This document shows positions 33,860 to 44,235 of a stretch of DNA of 64,000 nucleotides, in pieces. The notes beneath the pieces were generated by a model. That model did not search any database, was not told where the DNA came from, and was given only the letters and a program-made list of their open reading frames with translations. The stretch's first letter is position 1. Every line of letters begins with the position of its first letter. A program made the translations under genes and the position numbers. The DNA comes from Clavulina sp. PMI_390 (taxonomy: Eukaryota > Basidiomycota > Agaricomycetes > Cantharellales > Hydnaceae): assembly GCA_015039315.1 (NCBI GenBank), contig WIDE01000019.1:1-64000 (forward strand), given 5' to 3'.

Positions 33860-34450
33860 GGTGTGGGAGAACCTGGCATGCCCTCGGTTCATTGCGAATG
33901 TTGATCAATTCATGTGCTGAAAATACGATCAAATCCCTGCATTATTTGATACGCTATTGTCTTGAATGAGTACGTAAAATAAACAATACCTTCGCCAACA
34001 TACAATCAGGGATTCAGATGGCCTGGTGCCGCGCCGCGTTTCGATACACCAACAAGTACAACTTTGGCCTATTGCTACTTCTCCGGTGCCAGAGAAGACC
34101 CATAAACAAACTATCCCTTTCTGGTCTGATGCTCTATCGACCTTCACTCTTCGCGAACAAACTGAATAACAGGAATTTGAAGAAGCACACATTTCACACA
34201 TCTAGGCATCCTTTTGATAGGAAATCGGCTGAAAGCCGGTAAGCGAAATTTAGCACAAGTTCACTTGGTACACAAGGAACGGCGTCCCATCGATGATAAT
34301 GCTATGTACAGCGTCCAATATTCCTCCGTAATACATCTACACTTTGGGTTGGATATGATACATACATGGAAGCTCGATTTATCAGAGTTCACGTAACAAG
34401 AAAGGATTCGAGTCAGGCCATGACGGAAGGCATCCGGTTTTGGGGGTCAA
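33860..34450. other. Intergenic between BTB copy 4 and alcohol dehydrogenase
   Basis: Tail-to-tail region, no gene recognised. Confidence 0.4.
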
Positions 34451-35925
34451 TCAAGCAGAAGCACGATTAGGGTTCTCCCATAGGTTGAGCACGATTCTAC
34501 CTGCGACCTTACCCGCGCTCATGTCGTCAAACACCTTCGGGAGGGCGGAAAGAGGAAGCTCCTCGACGGTCGTGGTGACCTTGTCGCGGGCGGCGAAATC
34601 GACTGCTTGGACGGCGTCGGCACGGTTGCCAACATATGAGCCGACGATGCGCAGAGAACGGAAAACGGTGAAGAAGACAGAAGCGCGGATCTGGCATAGA
34701 GTAAATCCAGAGGAGAGGTACAGTCAGAAGATGCAAGCTTATCCGTAGACCAAGCAACTCACATAGGCATCGGCGGGTAAGCCCACCACAACGAGAACAC
34801 CACCGTTCCTGAGGTAGTCCAACGCCTGTTCGTACGCTTTGGCGCTGCTAGCAGTCACGATGGCTGCATGGGGGCCCGTGCCGCCACACGCCTTCTTGAG
34901 GTCCCCAACGAGATCCTTGCTCTCAGAAAAGTCGATGAAAGTCTCAGCACCGAGTTTAGTGCAAAGCGCACGCTTCTCTGCACCGGCATCGAGGGCGACC
35001 ACGCGGAGGCCTATTGAGACAGCATATTGGATCGCAAGATGGCCTAAGCCACCACCAGCACCAGAAATGACGATCGTCTCGCCAGGCGTAAGCTCGGCTG
35101 CCTTGATAGCCTTCCACTATATCAAAGAATTCAATATCGAGAATAATGATCGAAAATGTAATAGGAGAAGCGGCTTACGACAGTGACACCGGCGCACATG
35201 ATGGGTGCAGCCAACTTCAGGCTCAACCCATCAGGAATGGGGGTGACGTGATCAGCGAAGCTGACGCAGTATTGCTGGAAGGTGCCATCCACACTGAATC
35301 CACTGCACTCGGCCTTAAGGCAACTGCTCTCGTAGCCCTTGCGGCAGAGTTCGCATGCGCCGCACGAGTATGCGAGCCACTTGATGCCGACACGGGACCC
35401 TATCGTGAGGTCCGTCGCTGTGTTCTTCCCAATAGCCACGACATACCCGGCACCCTCATGGCCGCCAATGCAGGGAAGCTTGGACTGGAGGGGCCAGTCG
35501 CCCTTCATCACATGGAGGTCTATGTGGGAAGGTGGCGAGGCGTGAGCAAGGTCTAAGAATGGCGAGGTTAATTATCGGATCGGACTTACCGGTATGACAT
35601 ACACCAGAATAGATAAGCTGCACGCAAGGAGATCAAATACACGGTCAATAAAGATAAGGAACGCAGATATCGAAAAAGATAGAAGCTAAACGAGGATACT
35701 AACCTTGACGAGGACCTCACCAGGCTTTAAATCCTCGGGCTGTGTGACTGGACCATCTTCAACAACCATGGGGCCACCTGGGAGCATCAAATGAGCACAT
35801 AACGATCAAGCGACGAGAAAAGCGCGATACCCACCCTTTTGCGTAAAATGAGCGATCTTCTGGGTCTTTGGGACAGCGAAGTCCATCTCGTTGGCGACAG
35901 TAGGGGCAAGGGCGTTGGCGGACAT
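34451..35925 (-). CDS. Zinc-dependent alcohol dehydrogenase
   Basis: Exons 35835-35925, 35704-35777, 35590-35617, 35179-35519, 34763-35116 and 34451-34690, giving 375 residues, the size of ADH1-type enzymes. It interconverts alcohols and aldehydes with NAD(P). Catalytic zinc ligands are seen in GVCHTDLH, GGHEGAG and PIMCAGVTV. The structural zinc has the four-cysteine run CGACELCRKGYESSC. The coenzyme site is VISGAGGGLGHLA with VVALDAG, the acidic residue suggesting NAD. It is cytosolic by absence of a signal. The third exon is only 28 nt. It interrupts the BTB array on the opposite strand. Confidence 0.92.
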
Positions 35926-37916
35926 TTCAGAATTAGCTGGAAGAGCCTGTTGTAGGGGTGGATAATTGGGAGAGAAGAGTGGGTATTCTTCAGAGTACCT
36001 CAGTGGTGGAGAAGTGAAGAGCAAGGCCTTGCTTCAGACGTCTTTTATAGACGAGCACGACGAGAGCAAGCCGGGTCGGTCACGAGCAGCTCCCGGGTGA
36101 ACAAAAGGTCCATAAAGATTGCTTGAATGTGAGCTTGAATGCGTGAGCTAGGACGGTCCCATCGCCTCACCCGGTTTCCACCGTATCTCAACAGTTCATT
36201 ATATTTGAATTGCAAGAACCATCGCTCCTCGAGACGGGATTAAACTTCGAACCATTCAAGAGCGGGCATGATCCAGGCACTGCTGGGATCGGCATTGCGA
36301 CGGGAAAAAGGTAAAGAGGTTTCACCACCAGTTATGGTAACGAGCTCGGTATAAACAAAGCCAATCAAAGGATCTGGTGATACGTTCCCCACACAATTTT
36401 CCACCTCCACCGCATCATCTTTTCCCCAGTCCACATGTTCTCGATCATTTTTGGTTCTTCGGCTTCGTCTTTTCCCACCCCATGTCTTCGAAATGCCATT
36501 AAACCTCCCCGCAGTGCTTCGACAAGCAACTTTACGCCGTCCACCCGTCGGCATCTGGTCACCCGTCTCTACCCGATCCTTGATAGCATTTTAAACAATT
36601 TCGCCTCAGATATTGGGGCCCCACAAACATGCGTTTAAATCACATATGTTGCAGACCACGAGGCAATCTGTTTAGGAATGTGGCGATCCGATCTCCAACA
36701 GCCATATCTTCAGTAGTATGAAAAATACCACTCCAAACGCAGCGATAACTACACATATGTTGTTTGCGGCCACGTCCGGTCAGGTGTAGCCGCATGCTGA
36801 CGTCGTCCTTTGCGATGACGGGAGGCTTTCCGGTGTCAATCTACTCGTCCACTATCCCCCATCCCTGTATCAATGTTAATTTGAGCTAACGACCATTTGT
36901 TGCTCGTGCAAAATCCAAGCCTGGAATACTTAGGCAATACTATCGAGTATAATGTCCAAGCGGTATGAAGTTGAACACACCGATAGGCTGCTTTCTCTAT
37001 TTTATCAGTTAAGTTAACTGACCAAGAAACGTGCTTTTGTTGGTAATCACGGCCTAAGTCCAAGTCCGACAGCCTAAGAGGATAGATGAGTACTGAAAGA
37101 TTGATTGGGATGCGGGCGGTGCTCAGTATGGCCTTAGGGTGCTAACCTTTTTGATGCGTTCTCAATGCGTGGAAGCCCACGGGGCGATTGCTATTCCGAG
37201 CATTGCGATTCGTTGTGAAGAAGCAGGGAGGATTCCAGTTATTATGCGTAATGGTGCAAACCCTGCCGACGCCGCAAGTTTAATGGGCGTGATTAATCCT
37301 GTTTGTAGGACCCCCGGGCGCGGAGATCATCACACGCCCGTACGATTAGTGAGGCTATCATCAGCCGTAATCACCAGTGTGCGTTCACTGTTTGCCGTGG
37401 TGGATAAAAGTTCAGCGGGCTCGACGCGATCGAGAGGTGAGACCGCAGCTTGTCGCCGCCCAGATCTTAGGGTAGTCAGGATGTGCTACCCTTTCCAGAT
37501 GCGCGACAGACGTCGATCGGCACAACCGAGATTAGTCCAGCCGATCTAAAGTGCGAGCTCCAATAATATACTACTAATGCCATCCTTATGGTCACTTTTT
37601 CTCGGCTGCCGAGATAAAATCATTGGCTTCCCAGCCTTTCCCGTCAAAGCTCTGTTGGACGTGTTGAATAGAGCTGGTAATGCATTATGGCTCATGAGAG
37701 CTTGTACCACGTGTTGTACCGTACAGGTGGTGGAGAACCCACTATTTCCAATGATTTAGAAGGAACATGGGTGACACAGAGCCGCAGAGGAGGGACTTTT
37801 TATATGAACCTCGGCCCATCCCAGTTCCTGACTATGACTGGATCGTGTATCGTAACTGTCATCACACCCTCCCAGTTACATCGCGGCTTGTGGCTGTTTT
37901 ACTTTCCACCACAAAC
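35926..37916. other. Two-kilobase intergenic region with dispersed repeat, copy C (36300-36375)
   Basis: The ADH promoter side is followed by a segment sharing the AGGTAAAGAGG, CACCAGTTATGG and AAGCCAATCAAAGG blocks with copies A and B. Open frames to 37549 have no domain. The end is the upstream region of BTB copy 5. Confidence 0.4.
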
Positions 37917-38911
37917 ATGGCAAGCGCAGCAAAAAACCCTGTCCAGCCCTCAATCGTTTTCCCAGATGCTGATATCACTCTCCGTTCCGATGATCTCATG
38001 CTGTTTCACGTTAACAAAGCCGTCCTGCGGGAGGCTTCTCAGCACTTCCGTTCCATGTTCACGATTACTCCGCCCGATTCACAGGAGAACCAAGTGCTCG
38101 ATGTTCATGTATCGGGCGCAGCCCTTCTTCTGTTACTCCAATCAGGACCATTGTACCACTTCACGCTGGCAAACCTCAGTCCTACAGTCGACGAGGTACT
38201 AGCAGCCATACAAGCCGCGGATAAGCTGGAATTTGACCTCGCCGTGTCGAAGCTCAAACGCGGCCCGCTCGTAGCCGCACTGGCCGCTGAGCCCAACCCG
38301 CTTCGTGCGTGGGCGATTGCTCAGGCGTACCAGCTCCCCAACGCAGCGAAAGCCGCTTCATATCGATTTTTCCTTTCCCAAGATGACTTCAAGTCACAGT
38401 GGCGTCATATCCCTGAGCTGGCCCGCGTCAATGCGATGGAATTCAATACTCTAATCTGGCATCGCGAACAAACCACCAAGGCGTTGCGGACGGAAGCATG
38501 TGAGACGGTTTGGGTACGGGATTGCGAGGCGTGCCGTGGGTATGCCGAGGAATTATCTTGGCTGGATCCAGCAGACCTCCAAAACCTTCCTCCTGAAGTA
38601 GAGGGTAAACGTGCCCTTGAATCGATCTTGGAAGATCCAAATGGACCGCACCCTGTAGCGATGGGCAAAGATGGCATGTTGATGGCTCTTTCACTTGTCA
38701 CCCTCAAAACGACGTGTGACGAGTGCAAGAAGATTAGCAAAGCTAGTCAAGAGCGATTGAAGCTGTGGAAGGCTGATCGATGGAAGGAAACAATGGAACA
38801 GGCGCTCAAGGATGGTGAGCCTCCCATTTGGCAACTGGACAAAATTTCTGATCATGAGCTCTCTCAGGATTGAAGCCTAGTAATAGGAAGTGGCATTGGT
38901 ATTTCGAATAA
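37917..38911 (+). CDS. BTB/POZ domain protein, array copy 5
   Basis: Exons 37917-38814 and 38868-38911, 313 residues. The frame is open to an earlier ATG at 37767 (50 extra residues), but the paralogs start at the MASAAKN-type position, so I use 37917. BTB motifs: FPDADITLRSDDLMLFHVNK and AVLREASQHFRSMF. Cysteine pairs DCEAC and TTCDEC. Tail GLKPSNRKWHWYFE. It is separated from the other four copies by the ADH gene and a 2-kb spacer. It is most like copy 2. Confidence 0.85.
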
Positions 38912-39479
38912 GAGAGATAGGAGAGCCCGTGGCATATTCAACGACTCAATCCTCAGCACCCTTTTTGTGATGTGCTGTACCAAACGCTCACGCATCATTT
39001 CAATTTGTATTTTGTCAGACTGCCGCTCGAACGAATTTGCATAGTCTCTAGCGCAAGCAACACGAGTCGTTGCTGGGGCTTGAAGCCCGCCACTCCAGCT
39101 CAGCAGTGCACTTTCAGGTGCGCTGCAGGTGATAGAGCTGGGTGCGTCTTAGTCGATTTGTAGTGAGGAACCCGACGGTCTCACCCGTCCTTGGGGAAGT
39201 GTTTCGGCTTTGTCATAAACCAGCTCAGGACATCGTCGCTGCAGTCCCACCAGTGAATATCTGACGGCAGCATTGATTTAAGAAGCCTCACGATAGCTGA
39301 ACATGAGGATGATGAATCTCGAGTCGGCGCGAGGGGCTCTCGTTGAGCTCTCATCCAACTTCATTGTTGAATAGAATCAATACGCTATCGCAGGATGATT
39401 AAACGATATCAGGTGGCAGTTTATGTTAGTACATGGTGGATGGTGGATACAATCGGATCGAGATGGCCAAATCCACGCT
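38912..39479. other. Tail-to-tail intergenic region
   Basis: 3' flanks of BTB copy 5 and NBP35. Nothing recognisable. Confidence 0.4.
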
Positions 39480-40664
39480 TTAAGCGTCTAGGATGGCAGA
39501 AATCCCTGCAAAAGATAAGATTCTTCAGCCAGAAAACATCAACGAAAAGCAATGGAACATACTATCAATGATGTCTAGGTATGCGGTTGTTGCAGGAGAA
39601 TCAGGGTACTCGTCTAAGAAGCTCACACCGTAATCTGCACTCTTGCCTATCCGTGGGTCAAGTGGTATCGAGCCAAGCAGCTCGATCCCAGTCTCCTCCG
39701 CCAAACGCTTGGCCCCTCCGCTCGAGGGTTTGAAGATCTGAGATGTGTTCTTGCACCCAGGACAGACGAAGCCAGCCATATTCTCCACAAGACCGATTAT
39801 CCTAATGCCGACCTTGCGGCAGAAGTCAATCTCGCGTCGGACATCCTGGAGGGCCACCTCCTGGGGAGTTGTGATGAGCACAGCACCATCGATCCCTGAC
39901 TCTTTCAGATATTGGACGACACTGAGATGCTCGTCCGACGTTCCAGGTGGGGTGTCGATGACGAGGTAGTCGAGATCGCCCCAGTCGACGTCTTTTAAGA
40001 ATTGAGCGATGAGGCCGTTCTTCTTTGGGCCGCGCCACATAACAGCATCCCGTTCGGAGGGAAGCATGAACCCCACAGACATAGTGCATAGGTTGTCTTG
40101 AACGAAGACAGGAGACCAGCCAGATGCAGAGGAGTGAATTTCCTCCTTGGTGAGACCGAGGATGGTCGGGATAGATGGCCCGCATATATCGACATCCATG
40201 ATACCCGTCTGGCAACAACGAGGCAGGTCAGATCGAGCCCCGAGCTATACAATGAGATCTGGAATATAAAAAGTGAAAGAGCAACAAACGCACCTGGGTC
40301 GTCTCATCAGCCGCAAAAGCCCAGCCTAGCTGAGCAGTAAACGTGCTCTTTCCTACACCTCCTTTCCCACTGAGAACAAGTATTTTGTGCTTGACTGAGG
40401 CCATCCGATCCCGAATCAAGGGCAAAGCAGGATCGGGACCCTTTGGTTTATTGGATGCACATATCTCCTGATTCGCACATCCTCCGCAAGCGTCTGTCTT
40501 GCCTGCTAATTCACTCTCAACGCCCTGTGTACAGACACCACAGTGGTTAGCTTTGTCAGACTTTGTGATATTTTCTAACTCATACTCACTGGGCAGTGCT
40601 CGGGAGCGTTTGACGGTATCGACGGAGGGTTTGGTATTGCAGGGGCTCGTTGTACCTCAATCAT
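39480..40664 (-). CDS. NBP35: Cytosolic Fe-S cluster assembly ATPase NBP35
   Basis: Exons 40590-40664, 40294-40524, 39563-40208 and 39480-39505, giving 325 residues. The N-terminal four-cysteine motif is CX13CX2CX5C (Cys24, 38, 41, 47), which separates NBP35 from CFD1. The P-loop is GKGGVGKST (78-86), followed by [20 protein letters not shown], and FVCPGC, whose CPxC bridges an Fe-S cluster with the partner CFD1. The protein acts in the cytosol as scaffold of the CIA pathway for cytosolic and nuclear Fe-S proteins. The last 26-nt exon ends the protein as RISAILDA. It starts head to head with the MFS gene. Confidence 0.95.
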
Positions 40665-40945
40665 GACCACAACACCCGCGAAAAGAGTTAATCGCCGCAG
40701 GGCCGAGTAGACAGGGTTTGTAACAGAGAAAGAGCAGGTCACATGACCTTCGTACCTTGAGCTCCGAGCAAAGCAGGGCCACACAGAATGGCCCTTGGCG
40801 GCGTGGGAATATGGCACATCGTCGGGGGCTCATATATTCAAGTTGGATCCTGCCGCGGGAGTGGTACCTCCACCTTGTCTGGTCTTGACCTCCACCTTTG
40901 CTCCCTGTTGCTGCCTGATTCGTTCCCTCAGCGCTAGTTACGGCC
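40665..40945. promoter_or_regulatory. Bidirectional promoter region NBP35 / MFS transporter
   Basis: 281 bp separate the two start codons. No ORF fits. It must hold both core promoters unless 5' exons exist further off. Confidence 0.45.
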
Positions 40946-43369
40946 ATGTCGATGTCAGAGCCCCCCCAGAAGGTAGAAGATCTCGAGAAGGGCGAGGATC
41001 GCAACGAGAAACGCGACTCTACTGCTTCCATTGGGCAGAGCGAGGAGACCAAGACATCTCCTCCTGTCGCTGTCACTACTACGCCGGTCGCTCCCCCAGC
41101 TGCTCCAAAGAATGAGTTCGAGGTTGGCTGGGATGGACCTGATGATCCAGAGAACCCTCAGGTACGTCTACAACATCAGTCAACATCGCGCTCCCCCCTC
41201 GAGGCTCATGTTGCTTGCAGAATTGGAGCGAGACCATCAGGTGGTACTACACCGTTCTGGCGGGCGCTCTTATCCTTAATGCCACGTTCGCCAGTACCGC
41301 TCCGGTTGGTATCATTCCTCAGCTGGAGAAACACTTTGAGATCAGCTCAGAGGTCGCTACTCTCGTCCTCTCGCTTTTCGTGGCCGGATATTGCGTGTAC
41401 GCTTGGCTCTTCCGAGATACATTACCACATCCCGCTGACCACTATTATTAGCGGGCCGATAGTGTGGGGCCCCCTCAGCGAGACCATAGGCCGGCGTCCG
41501 GTATTCATTGGCAGCTTTGTGGTCTACATGCTATTCCAAATAGGATGCGCGCTCTCTCCCAATGTCGGGGCCATCCTTGGTATGTTATTTCCTTTGATAA
41601 TCGCGTTTTACACTGAATTTCCTGGACCTTAGCATTCCGATTCCTTGGCGGATGTCTCGCTGCGAGCCCTTTGTCCAACTCTGGCGCAGTAATTGCTGAT
41701 ATCTGGGCTGCCCGTCAGCGAGGCCAAGCGATGGCGATCTTCGCAATTGCGCCATTCGCTGGTCCTACCCTAGGTAAATGCCCACCGTTTTCCATGCCAC
41801 AGTTGCAACGTGAATCACACGAGCTGATGAATCATCTTACCTCCTTACCTCCACATAGCTCCGGCCATTAGTGGTTTCATTGGTGTCAGCGGCACCTCGT
41901 GGAGGTATGTTGTGACTCAATGCCTTTGATCCTCAGTGTTCGGATGCTGAGGTCATCGGGGCTGACTCTGCTTACTCTGCCCCGTATTTCAGATGGGTCT
42001 TCTGGATCCTGACACTTTTTGCTGCTGTCATGCTAGCCCTCATCATATTCACTTTGCCGGAGACGTACGCGCCCATCCTGCTCAAAAACAAGGCGGCCCG
42101 AAAGCGTAAAGAAACGGGGGACGAGCGGTGGTTCGCGCCTATCGAAGCGCGCAAGCTCACACTCAGTCAACATGCCAACAACATCATCACTAAACCTGCA
42201 TTGATGTTTATCAAGGTGAGCCTTATTGCCTCCAGCCTTCTGGATCGATTGATGGTTGGGCGCAAATTAATGTTCGCCGCGTCAGGAACCAATGCTTTTC
42301 GCTGTCACTATGTATATGAGCGTAAGTCTCCGCCACCTGCCATGTTCTGTATTCCTTTTCTCATACGACTCACGTTACTTATGTTACTTATGCATGGATT
42401 CTATAGTTCGTTTACGGGTGCATCGTATGTTCTTGATAGTATTCCTCTTGTCGATCGTGTGACTCATTACTCCCTTTTATAGTATCTACTCTTCGAGGCG
42501 TACCCGGTGATTTTCGGCAAAGGTGGCCACAACTTCAATGCAGGGATCCAAGGGCTCATGTTCCTTCCCTTGTTGGGAGGTGGAGTTTTCGGTGGAATTT
42601 TGGTCAGTTGGAAGCTCGTCTCCTTCCTGCTGCTGACGCACGCTGACTTCCCCCATACTTTGCCGTCGATGGTTGTTCATGGTTGACCCCCGACTTCCCT
42701 GGATCGTCTGTCTTACGACTTGATACGTAATTTCTAGTCGGCGACGTATTATAACAAGCAATATGTCAAGAAGATGGGAGAATACGCCCCTGCGAGGGTT
42801 CCTCCAGAATACCGGCTTCGAATGTGCTTGACTGGTGGAATAATCTTCGCTGCTTCGTAAGAATTTTACCGTCAATCTCAGGTCATCCACTGACTCTTGC
42901 TGGTTTCCGCAATTTCTCAGGTTTTTCTGGATTGGGTGGACGTCCTATCCTTGGATTTCGTTCTGGGCACCGATGATGTCTGGTTTCCCACTCGGATACG
43001 GACTGATTCTCATCTTCCAAGGACTCCAGAACTTCCTCGTTGATTGTTATTTGATGAATGCTGCAACGGCTCTCGCCGTGCTCGCCGTCGTCCGAAGTTC
43101 GTTCGGTGCTGCTTTCCCCGTGAGTCCCCCGATCTCGTCACCGTCTTCTGCGCGGATATAAGAAGATCCTAACGATCGTCAATGCATTTTCCTTCGTGTG
43201 TGGGTGTGTGATCCAGCTATTCGCCCGACAGATGTATGACAAGTTGAACGCTCGCTGGGCATCGACACTCCTTGGCGGCATCGCTATCCTGATGACCCCG
43301 ATCCCCGCCCTGTTCATTCGATATGGGCATCTTTTGCGCCAAAAGTCCCGGTACACTCCGAAGTTCTAA
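40946..43369 (+). CDS. MFS drug:H+ antiporter, DHA1 (12-TM) family
   Basis: Twelve exons: 40946-41161, 41221-41396, 41452-41579, 41633-41773, 41859-41904, 41993-42215, 42286-42321, 42407-42424, 42483-42602, 42738-42856, 42921-43119 and 43217-43369, giving 524 residues. An about 70-residue cytosolic lead ends in the family marker DPENPQNWS. Loop motif GPLSETIGRRP (motif A) and GPTLAPAISGFIG (antiporter motif C) mark a DHA1 exporter of the polyamine/fluconazole-resistance type. The C-terminal helices read SFGAAFPLFARQMYD. Exon 8 is an 18-nt micro-exon and exon 7 is 36 nt. Located in the plasma membrane; substrate unknown. Confidence 0.9.
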
Positions 43370-44235
43370 GTCGGATCGGTGCCCGCCGCGTCTCTTTTTG
43401 TGTGCGGCTTGCTCTGCTATTCCTCACGCTTTGCTACTCGATCTTTCGCATTTGGTTACGACCATACAAGTTGTCTATCTGCATTCGCATTTTCAAATTC
43501 TTAGATAGGGCGTTCATGTCCTTTCACGGATTGTTTCATTAAGAGGGTTTTCCTCAATGTTGTCGTGCTGCTCTATCATCATGCACATACGGACGCTACA
43601 AACGTCAAAGCTTAATCGTGGATGTACATCTTGGACTCTCTAGCTAATACCCCTCGCTACATCCTTGCTAGATAGTAGTCTCATATACGAAGTCCCTATT
43701 GAGCTAGCCGTCTAACCCCACTTCGACTTTGGAAGCGAGCGATTTGCAGTGCCACACTCAAGTGATGAGTCCTAATCGATCCTCAATACAAACACCTCCA
43801 ATCGAGCAAACCGCGTTATATTTTATTAGTTTTGTGAATAAGAGAGAGATAAAGAAAATGATACATGGGGCACGATGCATGATGTTTGCGAGCAGAGCAT
43901 AGCAGCATAGCGAGTACTAGAAAACTGATGAGTTCTGTATAGTATTGTAATGATGTGAGTGAATTGCGAGAGCTCTTTTTTGGATTTCGGTAGTTTGTGG
44001 TTTGAGAGGGAACGAGAAGATAGAGGAGAGACATGCCGCGTCCGTTGGGCAGAGAAGAGAGACGAGCGAGCAAGCAGTATCAGTCTATTGTCCAGTGCAA
44101 TCCGATTTTAGCAGTGAGATCCGCAGTCAGAGAGAAGAGAGCAATGAACGAGAGAATCCAGAGACGGAGAACGAGAAGGGAGGGAGAATGAGGCTGGGGC
44201 CGCGGCTCGCAGGAGACGTCAGATGGCCCGGCTTT
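43370..44235. other. Tail-to-tail intergenic region
   Basis: 3' flank of the transporter and of the 906-residue protein gene. No gene seen. Confidence 0.4.

Noticed and set aside
36240..36562. Minus-strand ORFs of 65-104 codons
   Set aside because: Part of the dispersed repeat and flank. The similarity to copies A and B is at the repeat, with no domain.
37139..37549. 136-codon plus ORF
   Set aside because: No motif, no splice continuation and atypical composition; likely chance.
37767..37916. 50-residue N-terminal extension of BTB copy 5
   Set aside because: Open and starts with ATG, but the paralogs begin at the position of 37917, so I treat it as 5' leader.
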